A stretch of 64,000 bases of DNA from Vandiemenella viatica (Eukaryota; Arthropoda; Insecta; Orthoptera; Morabidae), in the NCBI GenBank assembly GCA_031002005.1, contig CM061921.1:146663283-146727282 (forward strand). The letters run 5' to 3'. Numbering within the stretch: the first letter of the stretch is position 1; the number at the start of each line of letters is the position of its first letter. The notes under the pieces were generated by a model. That model did no database searches. It had not been told where the DNA came from and saw only the letters and a list, made by a program, of their open reading frames with translations. A program made the translations under genes and the position numbers. Positions 10,263-21,354 of the stretch are shown here, piece by piece.

Positions 10263-11047
10263 CAACAAATCTTCTAGGGTTTGCAGCCGGATTTTATTAT
10301 AAAGCGACAAGCTTTCGGCTACTAGCTCAGTAGCCATCTACAGGTCGATTATGTATCGGCGATCTTGCCTTGATGATACCAGGCGTTTACTGGTGTCGCT
10401 TAGCAACCTCATGACGCTCGCAGTCCCGCTTCACTGTGATTGGTCGAGGCGGCGGTCACCCATCTAAGTGCTCACCACGCTGACCGTTGCTTAACTATCG
10501 GAGCTTAGCTGTGGCGGTCACCCTTCCAAGTTCTCACCACGCGCAGCGTTGCTTAACTGCCGGAATCTAGCTTTTGTGGCACGCAACCAATAGGTACCAC
10601 AGTTAGGAAGTCGTCGAGTCCCCGCCCTGATTGGTCGATTGGCTGTCCACACTCCACCGGATCGCCGGCAACCAGGGAACGTGGCCCGCAAAGTATAGAT
10701 AACCCTGGTTTCCAAGCGTTGCTCAGCAAATAACCCATGTCACGGTTAACCAGGTTGTTATGTAACCGTATTTCTATTGCTTCTTTAACCACGGACTCCC
10801 AAAAGAACGAACATTTTGTCAGCACCTTCACGTTGTCACAGTGAAGCGGGACTGCGAGCGTCATGAGGTTGCTAAGCGACACCAGTAAACGCCTGGTATC
10901 CATCAAGGCAAGATCGCCGATACATAATCGACCTGAAGATGGCTACTGAGCTAGTAGCCGAAAGCTTGTCGCTTTATAATAAAATCCGGCTGCAAACCCT
11001 AGAAGATTTGTTGTCATTTATTCGCCGGGAAAGCCTGCATTCGCATA
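10263..11047 (-). mobile_element. Penelope-like element fragment with inverted 5' arm
   Basis: TAGCCAAGATATAA at 10249-10262 and 11048-11061 is a 14-bp target-site duplication; the LINE-A endonuclease frame runs in register across the site if the insert is ignored. About 175 bp at the left end (10263-10438) is repeated inverted at 10834-11018. The minus strand encodes FWESVVKEAIEIRLHNNLVN followed by YLLSNAWKP, which I recognise as the C-terminal tail of Penelope-like proteins, after their GIY-YIG domain. Each arm carries the CTGAAGATGG..GCCGAAAGC signature seen in Penelope pseudo-LTRs. A 5'-truncated PLE with an inverted pLTR is the simplest reading. Confidence 0.7.
10451..10557 (-). repeat. 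Two tandem 5S rRNA-like motifs in the PLE fragment
   Basis: Two 45-bp motifs (10451-10495 and 10513-10557, period 62 bp) read on the minus strand GTTAAGCAACG..GCGTGGTGAG.ACTT..A.GGGTGACCGCC. The order and spacing match 5S rRNA positions of about 51-95, the internal control region, and resemble the 5S-like unit at 7381-7425. They sit after the PLE coding tail and before its terminal arm. Confidence 0.6.
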
Positions 11048-11061
11048 TAGCCAAGATATAA

Positions 11062-11420
11062 TTTGAAATATTAACATATTGAATCTGTTCATTCTTAAGA
11101 CAGTGCTCTGTAATACACAAAACTGAAATTTCTCTGATTTGATTATTAACTAGCATCTCTAATAAAACAGTTTTATTTGAAATGGACTGAACATTCTGAT
11201 GATATATCTTTAGTTTATTTTCGTTATGTGTTGGTGCATCGTTTCCTCTCATGTTTCTGGTACTATTATAACACTTGTCTATTTGTACAGAATTCTTGTC
11301 ATGCTTTTGCCAAACCTTTGACAAAGGTTCTTTTACAAGTTTCGCTGGTTCTGACTTATTAATTCCTGATCATCCTGATTCCAATGTAATGGCATTGACT
11401 CTATCTTTTCACTAAATTTA
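11062..11420 (-). mobile_element. LINE-A, endonuclease N-terminus
   Basis: Minus frame 11324-11062 reads KIYHQNVQSISNKTVLLEML, then VLCITEHCLKNEQI and NISNYILA, the start of an AP endonuclease domain (the N in NVQS and the E in TEHC are the usual catalytic positions). It runs up to the 14-bp duplication and continues at 10248. The 5' limit is not clear. 11421-11914 shows no further recognisable coding. Confidence 0.75.
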
Positions 11421-11914
11421 CAATTTTCGTGATTTTGGAACTTACATAACCTTTACCTAACGAATTTAAGTATAGCCTGGTAAACTGGGTTATGCTGATA
11501 TGTGTAGGCGATTGTGGGAAGTGCTAGCTCATTCTGCTTTGTTCTCAGCGATTCTAACTTCAGAGCCTACTTTTGAGTAGGCCTACTGGTACTGCACATG
11601 TTTATTTGGAAACTTTCATTTGGAGAGTAAATCTGAAGCAAGTCTTTCTAAACCAGGTAATGACGACGAATAATAAATGTTATGACTACACTCTCTAAGT
11701 ACTTAAGTAACGAAATATGTGTTCGCTGTTTTGTCGCTTACCCAACAATGCTTTTAAAAGATTGCGGATTTGTGGGGGAACTTTGTGACACTTTCACACT
11801 GTGACAATCATACCAATGAACAGTTTCCGGGCATGCTCAAAGAACTTGCAAATCTTTAAACGAAACGGTGAGAAAACTTGTGTGTAGAATATACTCTGTG
11901 AACAGACACCAGGT

Positions 11915-12181
11915 TTGGTGCAAAGCGAAAACGCAGAAATGGCAGACATAATTGGTGATAGTCTGATTGAGCATATCAAAGGCGAGAGAAACGAATTTGT
12001 TGAAAACAGACTGGGAGCGAGACAGACGCGACTTAAGGCCCCCGCAGGGAAGCGCATCTCTCCTTCGGACGTCTTAGAAATAAATGTCCAAACTGTCGAT
12101 GATGGCACTAAACCTTCTACATCAAATCATTTAGAAGCCTTAACAAAGAACGCTGAGAAGTATTTGAAGCCCACGAAATAA
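11915..12181 (+). CDS. Unknown small ORF, 88 aa, perhaps a gene fragment
   Basis: The ORF begins MVQSENAEMADIIGDSLIEH and ends NAEKYLKPTK. It is hydrophilic and charged, with no membrane segment or motif I know. Just upstream, in another frame, NEQFPGMLKELANL (about 11810-11855) has similar character, so this may be the 3' end of a longer broken coding sequence or a retrocopy. Its composition is less AT-rich than the downstream DNA, which supports past coding. 12182-12739 is plain AT-rich DNA with no feature seen. I do not assign a function. Confidence 0.3.
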   Translation: MVQSENAEMADIIGDSLIEHIKGERNEFVENRLGARQTRLKAPAGKRISPSDVLEINVQTVDDGTKPSTSNHLEALTKNAEKYLKPTK

Positions 12182-12739
12182 ATGTCAACGATGAAGAAAC
12201 CTTTTAAATGTTTCTTAACTTTGTGACGACTTTTTCTAGCCTTTTTTCTGTTACTGTTATTGATTTGTGACTCAAAAAATAACTAATTAACGTAAAAATT
12301 TCAATAACAGTAATGTAAAATATTGTCCATTTAGATTTACTTTCTTCTAAACAAGGTATAAAGTTATTTTCAAATTTTTAGTGTACTATTTTTTAAAGGC
12401 GGTTTTTATAATTTTTTAAACAATTATTTTATTTGAGTGCAATTTCACCATCTTAATAGTATTGTTTTTTCATTTTTTTAATTATAATTCCATCAGTATT
12501 TTTGTTAAATTATTCAGCAATTCACTCAGTAATTTATTCAAATCCCTAACTCCATTACCAACAAAAGAAAATTTTTCCACTCGTTATGCCTGAATTCAAG
12601 TGCCAGCTTGTAAATGGCTATCACTTCCATGAACTGCTAATTCATCTATCGATATTGTAATTCACAATATAAACCTTAGACACTACTACTACTACCACTC
12701 TTTTGCCCTTTATCCTTTCTTCCAATGACTCTCATCCCA

Positions 12740-13456
12740 GCTCCCTTATCATGTGAGTTATTGATTGTGTTCTGTGGTAATTTTCACAAACAAATCTAGC
12801 TGCCCTCCTTTGCATCCTCTCCAACTTCTGTATCTGATACACAAAATGTGTATCCCATAGTGAACCACCATATTAAAGTAATGGTCTGACCAAGGTTTTG
12901 TATCTTAGTTCCCTGGTACACCCCATTATAGCCCTCTCCAGTAAATGAAGAATTCTGGAACCTGTTCCCACCACTTCCCTGATTTGTCTTGCAAATGATA
13001 TGTCAAAGTATTTACATTTCACTTCTTCAATAAGCAATTCCTCCTCCATTGTAAAATCATAAACAACATTTACTTTTCTATCTATGTACCTAATGAGCTG
13101 ACTCTTTATGGAACTTATCTTCAGGCCATAATGACCTGCCAGCTAGATATTCTGTCCTGATGTTCCCATAGTTGTCTAGAATTCTCTCCCGTTTAAATCA
13201 TATTATATAACATAATGTCATCAGAAAACAACCTACATCCTGACTGTAAACCATCAACACAACCATTCATAAGAATAATGGACCGCAATGGTTCCTATAA
13301 ACTACATTGTGGCACTCTCATTTTCAGTTTTTTCTACTTTCATATTGTATTTCCTGCCCTAACATTTTAGATTCTATCTTTTCACAATTCCTCTACCCAT
13401 CCACTCAAATAGTTTTACATTATTTACCAACATTTTATAGCATACACTATCAAATG
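12740..13456 (-). mobile_element. LINE-D, C-terminal part of reverse transcriptase
   Basis: The minus strand reads HYGLKISSIKSQLIRYID, then ISFARQIREVVGTGSRI, RELRYKTLVRPLL and QKLERMQRRAARFV, the usual C-terminal stretch of CR1/Jockey-like LINE RTs. Stops and frameshifts are frequent. The element continues at 13763-14180 on the other side of a SINE insertion. Confidence 0.75.
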
Positions 13457-13762
13457 GAGCAGTCTGGTAACTCAGTGGATAAGACGTTTGACTGGAGATC
13501 GAATCCACGTCTCAACAAGGATTTTCTCAGGCCCTTAACCTGACCTGGCACCACTTGCTGTATAATGTGAAGTATGCCAGAACACTTCTGTGGTTTAGAT
13601 TCCAAGTGAAACTGTAGGTCCCCTATACCTGATATGATTACCGGGTTAAGTTAGGTAAGGAGGAAAGTATCTGGCCACCCTACTTCTGACACCAGGCTAA
13701 GTATATCTCTTTCAGGAGAGTATAACAATCTTCAGGTTGCATGCCAAGCTTGGCTAACTGTT
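13457..13762 (+). mobile_element. SINE-1 copy inserted in LINE-D
   Basis: The tRNA-like head has A box CTGGTAACTCAGTGGATAAG and a B box GATCGAATCCA. It is followed by the body CAGGCCCTTAACCTGACC..AAACTGTAGGTCCCC..GTAAGGAGGAAAG. Near-identical 11-bp flanks (ACTATCAAATG at 13446-13456, ACTATCATATG at 13763-13773) form the target-site duplication. SINE-1 is non-coding and would depend on a LINE for movement. Confidence 0.8.
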
Positions 13763-14180
13763 ACTATCATATGCCTTAGAGATATCAAGTGCTACACTGT
13801 CAATTTGGCCTCCCTTGTACATATAATCTGAAATATCCTTGTTTTGCAAACCAGTTTTTCTCATAGGCACTTCTGATGTGGATGCGTATCAATATCTCCA
13901 CCAATTTGCATGCTGCTGGCATCAAACTAATTGGCCTGTTATCTTCAACCCTGCTGGTGACCCCTCCTTTATGGACCGGTACTATCACACTTTTTCAGTC
14001 CACTGATTAATAGCATGTCGCCAGACACAAACTAAATACTACCGGTATTTCAGAGTGTGGTACAAAGCCATAAACCCACACGTCTTTAGTAATATTGTCC
14101 ACACCAGCCCATTCAGCTTTCTTAGTTCCCTAATATAATCTTCAGGATCTATTTTCAATCTTTTAGTCAGCTCATTTAAA
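13763..14180 (-). mobile_element. LINE-D, N-terminal part of reverse transcriptase
   Basis: Minus frame 13988-13800 reads IVPVHKGGVTSRVEDNRPIS, then LMPAACKLVEILI, the opening RT motifs. Upstream, 14160-14040 reads KIDPEDYIRELRKLNGLVW and further LINE-like text. Downstream it joins LINE-D at 13456 across the SINE. 14181-14394 shows nothing I can name. Confidence 0.75.
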
Positions 14181-14394
14181 TGGAGAAGATCCGTGGTAAC
14201 CTTTTTTTTTTCATTGTTACTCGCAACAGTATATGAATTCCTTCCCTTCAGATTCTTACATGGCTACAGAAATTTCTAGCTGCATCATTCAGCGACTCCC
14301 CTACACCAATATTACTATTCATAGACCCATATTTGTTGCTATTAATTCCTTGTTTGGTTGTTACCTACTGTCTTGCTGTGTCTTCCCTTTGTTT

Positions 14395-15478
14395 TGTTCA
14401 AGAAAAACAAAGATACTTTTATAGTGTTTGTTGATTTATAAAAAGCTTTTGATTATGTTAGGTGGGTCAAGATGTTCAAAATTTTAAAGAAGTCAGGTCT
14501 AAAGTATCGAGACAGAAGAATACCATATAAACTATATAAGAATCAAGTGACTATAATAAAAGTAGAGAATCACGAGAGACATGCATCAGTTAAAAAGGGT
14601 TTGAGACAAGGTTGTAGTCTATCCTCATTAATATTCAACTTGTATTTAGAAGAAGCAATAGCATAAGTGTTCAGGGAGAAAAAAATCAGTATGCTACGAT
14701 TTGTTAGTGACATTGTCTTGTTAGCAGAAAGGGCTGAGGATTTTAAGAAGTTACTGAAAGGCATGAATAAAATACTGATGGAAGATTTTGGACTGAATAT
14801 AAATCAAAGAAAGACAAAAGTGATGAAATGTAGCAGAAGAGATACCAATACTAGTAGACTAAATATAAAAATAGGATCGGATGCAATAGGAGAAATAACT
14901 GAATTCTGTTACTTGGGAAGCAAAATTACAACCAATGGCCGAAGCAGGGATGATGTTAAAAGCAGAATAGCACTAGAAAAAGAGCCTTCATGAAAAAGAG
15001 AAATCTTTTAGTTTCAAATATTGATCTAGGAATTAGAAAGAACTTTTTAAAAATGTATGTGTGGAGCACTGCACTTTATGAAAGTGAGACATGGACTTTA
15101 GGAATATCGGAAAGAAAGAAAATGGAAACATCTGAAATGTGGTGGTACAGAAGAATGCTGAAAATTAAGAGGACAGACAAATTAAGAAATGAACGAGTTT
15201 TGGAAATGATGGGTTAGGAAAGAAGTTTGTGGAAGAAGCTTACAGAAAGAAGAGACAGGCTAGTAGGTCATATTTTCAGACATGCTGGATTGGTTAATTT
15301 GCTGGCGGAGGGAACAGTCAAAGGTAAGAACTGTAGAGGAAGACAGAGATTAGAATATATGAAACAGATAATTGAGGACATGGGTTGTAAGGAGTATGTA
15401 GAGATGAACAGGTTGGCACAAGACAGGAACGGATGGTAGATTGCATCAAACCTGTCAAAGACACGACAGCAAAAAAAA
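14395..15478 (+). mobile_element. LINE-B copy 1, RT to 3' end
   Basis: The frames run VFVDL.KAFDYVRW (stop at the dot), KKGLRQGCSLSSLIFNLYLE, then a mutated catalytic box FVSD (FADD expected) at 14699-14710. They continue NINQRKTKVMKCS, EFCYLGSKITTNG, STALYESETWTLG and the tail GHIFRHAGLVNLL, NCRGRQRLEYMKQIIED. It ends in an A run at 15466-15485. Stops and frameshifts near 14436, 14665, 14993 and 15217 kill it. This RT type (with SETWTL and GHI.RH motifs) is common in arthropod AP-endonuclease LINEs. It is the reference copy for the fragments at 4481, 16030, 46775 and 60405. Confidence 0.85.
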
Positions 15479-15485
15479 AAAAAAA

Positions 15486-16029
15486 TTTATAATAATAATA
15501 CTTGTAGTGTTGGCCTATATATATAATATATTTAAATAAAGCCATATCAATTACTTATTATTAAATTAATAAACTTTTTAATGCAAAATATTGATTAATG
15601 TAACAATAGTAAAAATATAGGAGGATACCTTACTGAAGAATCGAAAGTTCGTAACGAGCTTTCTGTATTGTTTCAGAGGCTGAAGGAAGCGGTGTTATTA
15701 AGTGATGCTCCCATGATCAATTTTTCAACTGATGATCGATAGAGAAGGTGCTGCCTATGTTGTTACAACCTAACACTCTCAGCAAAAGCAAGCGGAATGA
15801 CAAACTCAAAAGTTTTAGTAACAATATGAAACAGTAGTCCTACTTATTAAGATAAAGCAAACAATAATAGATTAACATCACCAAAGCACACAATAGTGAA
15901 AGATTAAATAGAATACATTGATCATTAACACATGCATGTCAGCAAGATGACAGCAACTAAAATACTTTTATTTGATTTTTGCATGTGGTGCGGGCCCCTA
16001 GGCTACAGCCTAGACCTAAATGCGGCCCT
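15486..16029. other. Unassigned AT-rich DNA ending in a possible hAT terminus
   Basis: Most of this stretch shows nothing recognisable. At 15990-16029 the minus strand reads CAGGGCCGCATTTAGGTCTA, then GGCTGTAGCCTAGGGGCCC, which looks like a hAT-type transposon end (CAGGGgCGG-like start). I found no matching left end or 8-bp duplication, so the element limits are unknown. Confidence 0.3.
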
Positions 16030-17840
16030 GCTCAGACTGTTCCACTAACAAAACAACGTCATCAGCAAATCTTCACATTTTTTCTCCTTGGACACTTACG
16101 CAACATTCAAATGTATCTATTACTTCCATTATTGCTTGAATATTAATGGAGACAGACTACAACCTTGTCTCTCACCCTTTTCAACAGACGCATGTCTCTT
16201 GATTCACTACTTTTATCATAGCCACTTGACTCTTATATAAATTATAAAGTAGTATTGTATCTCAATATTCTACACTCAATTACTTTAAAAAAAAATCCCT
16301 CTTAACAATATCAAAAGCTTTTTCTTTTCTACTTCACTTTTCTTTTTTGCATTTCTTGTTTATTTTCTTTCTAAAATGTCTGTACTGATCTCTTCCTGAG
16401 CATTTTCATGCCTTCTTCTCTGATCCATTAACTCCAAAATTTGTTCTGTGATCCAAGGTTTTTGAGTGGCTTGTTTTCTAAAGCCTAATGTCCTTCAAGG
16501 TGTACTATTTGTCCTCAGTTGAACACCTTTCAATTTCTTAAACCCATGTCTGCAAATTTTTCACCCGTGTTAAATTGTTTCAGTTTGTTCACTTCCAGTC
16601 TATTCTGTTTGTATTGCTTCTTTATTATCTTGAATTTCATCCCAGTGCTGGATCTAATTCGCTTGCCCCGGGCAAGAACATCATGTTTGAAGGGGCAGTA
16701 AATGGCAAATTCTTGTGGTGGTGACCTTTCTTGTAACTCTACTGCACTGATCGGCAACCACAAGGGGGACAGTTAAACAGCTCCATTCTACCCCAAGTGA
16801 CAAATTAATGTTTGAAGTGGGGCGATCTCAAGTTTTTCCCCACCTCAGAAAATTCTTAGATCTGCCAATGTTTCAGCCTGCACTTCATATCTATCAGATT
16901 GTGATCATAGTCTATGTCAGTTCCTACGTATGGTTTAGTGTAAAATTTTATTCCTGAATCTTTGTTTGACTATGATATAATCTAGCTGTATCTACCTGTA
17001 TCCCCTGGACGTTTCCAGGTGTATACCTTTTGTGCACGATTATTAAATAGTGTGTTTGCCATGACTGGTTTATATTTTTCACAAAATTCCAATAACCTGC
17101 TTCCTTGGTCATTCCTTTCACCTAGACCAAAACTTTCTGCGGTATTCTCCTCTTTACCTTCTTCCACTATCACATTCCAATCACCCATGATTATTAGATT
17201 TTCACCCTACTTCACATATTGGATTAATTCTTCAATTTCATCACATATTTTCTCTATTGCTTCACCATCTTCCTGTGATGTTGCCATATACACTTGTATT
17301 AACACGGTTGGCACAGGCTTACTTTCTACACCTCATCAAAATAATCCTGTCACTAAACTGTTCATAATAACTCACCATTTTCCCTACTATCTTGTTCATT
17401 ATATATCCTACACCAGCAGCTCCACCGACAGCTTGTGTGCTAATTATACCTAATCCCAGTGACATCTAACTTAAGTCGTTGTATATCCATTTTTAAGTTT
17501 TCTAATCTACCTGTCCTATTCAGATTTCTAACATTTCACACTCTAACTCATAGAATGTTTCTATTCATTCTTATGATTCCAACCTGGAGATCCTCCAATT
17601 GGGGGACTTTTACCTAAGGAATATTTTACCATGGAAGAAGCCATCATTATATATGTGTATGGCTTCCCACTGCCTTCTGCATCCCGACGCCTTTAATTAT
17701 TTCTGATTCATCCGCCTTTACATGCGGTTTCCAACCCCAAGAGCAAGAGGGTCCCTGGATCACTTCCTGCTCTTCCTACCTCCTTTCAGGAGGCCATTGG
17801 TAAGCAGTGGGTGACTCCTCATACCATTTTTATTCTACCT
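16030..17840 (-). mobile_element. LINE-B copy 2, endonuclease to mid RT
   Basis: On the minus strand, 17545-17455 gives NVRNLNRTGRLENLKMDIQR, the endonuclease start. 17188-16982 gives MGDWNVIVEEGKEENTAESF, then GSRLLEFCEKYKPVMANTLF. 16075-16030 gives an intact RFADDVVLLVEQSE. 17560-17840 corresponds to the region 5' of the endonuclease, also present near 61930-62027. Many stops are present. It is cut at 16030, just after the catalytic box, and is interrupted by a hAT MITE (16643-16870). Confidence 0.75.
16643..16870. mobile_element. hAT MITE copy 1, in LINE-B copy 2
   Basis: A 228-bp element with imperfect terminal inverted repeats (CAGTGCTGGATCTAATTC at the left, CATTGGCAGATCTAAGAAT read inward from the right). 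It is flanked by 8-bp direct repeats TTTCATCC (16635-16642) and TTTCAGCC (16871-16878). The internal words TTGCCCCGGGCA, GTAAATGGCAAATTC and CTCTACTGCAC are shared with the copy at 62028-62280. Non-coding. Confidence 0.8.
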
Positions 17841-17999
17841 CTTTTACACTGTGCTGATAGTCTCCTTCACACATACTGGAACTTTTCCTGAAATATCAAT
17901 TCCAAAAAAATTACCTTTGTATAATAGCACCTATAATGGACCTTTAGTTTTGGCCACTGGTTAACTGAACCCTCTAATATCCGTCATAATCACTTATTC

Positions 18000-18440
18000 C
18001 TTCTGTGACCTGCTATTCCACAATGAGCTTTAGTAGGAAGATATCTATTGTGTTATGTCCCTTTATGATCTACTCTACTACTTGTGTATACCCTCCTTAC
18101 TAAAGTATCTGAAAACTTCTGCTCCCTTTAGTTTTTATCTTTTAGATAAAAACCACTCCTGGTAAATTTAAGTCTCCACCAATAATGACCATTTTAACTT
18201 CACAGATGAATTTAATTTCTCTAAAAGTATGTCACCTTCATTATTCATTCTAGCACTGCAGAACTCCCAGAAATGTACGAGTATCTCACCAATCTGATAT
18301 ATGAACATTTGTGAACTGCAGTATTCTTTGTTATACAGTATGAAATCTCCATCATTTGTTCCTCTATCCCTGTGGTACACTGCAGAACCACTGGGCAAAA
18401 CCGCATTGTCTAGCACAATGTCCTTTAAATAAGGTTCTTT
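18000..18440 (-). mobile_element. LINE endonuclease fragment (LINE-D like)
   Basis: The minus strand 18416-18330 reads VLPSGSAVYHRDRGTNDGDF, matching the P-x-GY-x-VYRKDR..GG stretch of LINE endonucleases. 18200-18150 reads VKMVIIGGDLNLPGVVF, the GDFN core. Several stops. It abuts the 3' end of LINE-E at 18483 and may belong to the same family as LINE-D. Confidence 0.6.
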
Positions 18441-18482
18441 CTTCTTCCTCTTCCGAATAACCCATTTGGAGGGTACAATAAA

Positions 18483-21135
18483 TCAACTTTGGTTATGTTT
18501 CTTTGTATTTAATTTTCTTTGCTTCCAAACTTCCTTCATTCTTTGAGTGTGTTGTTCCTTTTGTTCCTGGGTCCATTTCCTTCCCTTTATGTATTTCTGT
18601 CTCTTCTGAAAACCTGCCTTGTGAATTACTTCTCTAAAAAGTGTTCTGTTGTCTATTATATCTGCTTTCACTCCAGCATTTTTCATGTCCTTTTCAGTTT
18701 CAGTGAACCATGTAGGTTCGTATTTGTATTTGTTCAGTAAGGTGAAGATCTGTTTTGTTAGCCTATTATTATCCATTCTGTATATGTGCTCGTAAAATTT
18801 CAGTCTTCTTTTCCTCATTATAACTGTTAATTTTTCTACTTTCGAATATAGTTCTCGGTTTGATCTTAATTTGTATTCAGCATTACTATTAGGTTTGGGT
18901 CCCAGTATTTTTCTCAAGATTATTCTTTCTACTTTTTCCAAGATCCCCATATCTTGTTAGCTTAAGTGTTTCTGCCGAATACAACGTTTCTGGTCTAACC
19001 ACTGCTTGATAGTGCCTTAGTTTTGTGTTCCATGATAAGGATTTTTTGTTATATATGTTCTTTGTCATATGAAATGCTCTTTCCATTTTATGCATTCTAG
19101 TTTCTATCGCAGTCTTTTCTTTTGTGTCGTTCGTTATCCATTATCATAAATATTTAAAACAATTTGTTTTAGCTATTGTGCCATTGCGAAGTTTAAGATT
19201 TTGAGGAGCATCATTGATGTTTGTCATGAACATTTTTTTTTTTTTTTTTTCCAAAACATATGTGTCTCCTACTATGGCTGCCTGTTTCTCTAGTTCTTCG
19301 ATTTGTTCTTTTGGACTATCCAGTGAATCAGTAATTACCACCATGTCATCTGCAAAAACTAGACAATCTATGGTGATTTTATTTGGATTTCTTCCCAGCT
19401 GAATACCCTTTGTGTTGATGGCTTTCCTCCATTCCCTCACTACTTTTTCTAATGCACAGTTGAAAAGTAGTGGAGACAGACCATGTCCCTGTCTCACACC
19501 TGAATTAATTTCAAACGGCTCGGAAATTTCTCCCATAAATTTTACTTTGGACGTCGTATTTGTTAGTGTTCCTTTAATTATTTCAGTTGTTTTATTATAG
19601 AGTCCTAATTCTTTCAGAATATCTATTAGTACATTTCTGTCAATTGAGTCATAGGCCTTTTTAAAGTCCACAAAGGTAATTACATATTTCAAGTTCCTGA
19701 TTTTTCTCATTTCTATTATGTTCTTTAAATTAAATATTTGTTCTGTGCAAGATCTGCCCTTTCTAAATCCTGCCTGATATTCTCCTATTTGTGGGATCTA
19801 GTATACCTTCAGCTCTCTTTAAAAGTGCCTTGGACAATATTTGTAGGTCACTTCCACGAGGGAGATACTCCTATAGTTGTTAGGATCTGTTTTGTCTCCT
19901 TTTTTATGGAGGGGATGTATTAAAGCCGATGTCCACTCTGGTGGTAAGCCGTTTGTCTCCAAATTTCATTGATGATTTCTGTTAAACATATGATCATGTT
20001 ATCACTAGTGTGTTCCATAATTCAGCAACTATATTATCTTCTCCAGGTGCTTTGTTATTCTTAAGCTCTTTTATGATTTCTTTAATTTCTTCTATTGTTG
20101 GTGGCTTTGAGTCTAGTTGCCTTGGTATCATGTTATCAAAATTAAATTTTTCTTTCGGTGTATCACAGTTGTATAGTTCTTTAAAGTATTCAGCAAGAAT
20201 TCTACAGTTCTCAATATTGTTGTATGCGGTTTTCTGTGTTTTTGGGTCTTTAAGTTGTAAGCTTGGTGGTGAGTATTTCTTTAAATTATTCTTAAATGTT
20301 TTGTAAAAGTCTCTTATGTTGTTTTTCTTCAAATCTGATTCAATTGATGATGATTGGTCTTTGATATACTGTGTTTTGACCCTTCAGAGACCTTTGGATG
20401 TTAGTTTCCTGGCTTGTATAAATTTTTCCCTATTCTTCTTGCTTTTATTTGCATTCTAGATGTTCCAAGCATGTTGTCTTTTCACAATAGTTCATCACAC
20501 TCATTATTCCACCAAGCATGTTTCCGTGTTTTTTTAAGGAGAATTGTTTCTTCTACCGTTTGTAAAATGTCTTTTTGAAGCTGTTGCAAACCTTTAGTAA
20601 TCTCTTTCTTTTCCAAGAGCATTTTGAAATCATTTACTTTAGCCAACTTCTGTGCGTCAAACTTTTTTGGTTTGGATTGATTCTTTTTTTTTAAATGATT
20701 GGCTTAATTTTGAATTTAATGATGGATAAGTAGTGATCTGAATCTAAACCAGCACTCTTAACAACTTTAACATCAAGTATCTCCTTCGCAGAGTGTCTGC
20801 TTATAGCAACATGATCAAGTTGTTTTTCACCGCATTTTGGGTTTGGTGATACCCACGTAGTTTGTTTTCCTACGCAGTTTTTTGAAAAAAGTAGATTTTA
20901 GTACAATATTATGCTCTCTGCATAGGCTTATGAGTCTTTCTCCATTCGCTGTAGTTCTTCTATGTGCCGGGAATTTTCCTACTATAGACCTATGTTGACG
21001 TTCTTTGCCGATTTGTGCATTAAATTCTCCAAGTAGTATTATTGTGTTTTTCGACGTAATTTGGTCTAAGGAGTTTGAAATAATTTGCCAGAATTCTTCT
21101 GTTTGTTCTTTCCCTATAACTATTTTTTTGCTTGC
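18483..21135 (-). mobile_element. LINE-E, long and fairly well preserved
   Basis: Read on the minus strand, 21130-20890 holds endonuclease motifs (IILLGEFNAQIGKERQHRS, then GKFPAHRRTTANGERLISL) and 20860-20700 holds KQLDHVAISRHSAKEILDV, then GLDSDHYLSIIKFK. 20332-19994 holds the RT lead-in (IKELKNNKAPGEDNIVAELW). 19710-19144 is one 188-codon frame with VDFKKAYDSIDR, NSGVRQGHGLSPLLF and an intact FADDMVVITD. 18950-18483 is an intact 155-codon C-terminal frame. A slipped A run (about 19230-19250) and a few frameshifts interrupt it. It is 5' truncated at 21135, next to a Helitron-like start. Confidence 0.85.
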
Positions 21136-21142
21136 ATATCTC

Positions 21143-21354
21143 TATTCAGTTACCAACACTATATCTATAATAATATTATAAATGTGGAAGTAACTGCCTA
21201 TCTGTCTGTTATGCATCTTGGGCTAATCCGATCGTGATTAAATTTGACAAGGAGATGCTATTTGGCATCAGGATGGACATAGCATACTTTTTTCTATATA
21301 AATAATACATGTTGTCATATAATTTAGAAAAAATACTGAACGGTGATAGAAGTG
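21143..21354 (+). mobile_element. Helitron-like 5' end, diverged copy
   Basis: TCTATAATAATATTATAAAT (from about 21164), then GTGGAAGTAACTGCCTATCTGTCTGTTA and AAATTTGACAAGGAGATGCT match the start of the neighbouring copy at 21643 in order. TCTATACTAATATTATAAA is the usual 5' start of many arthropod Helitrons as I remember them. This copy runs into the SINE at 21355, and no 3' end of its own is visible. Confidence 0.5.

Noticed and set aside
15990..16029. A complete hAT element ending at 16029
   Set aside because: Only one end-like sequence is visible; no partner end or 8-bp duplication was found.
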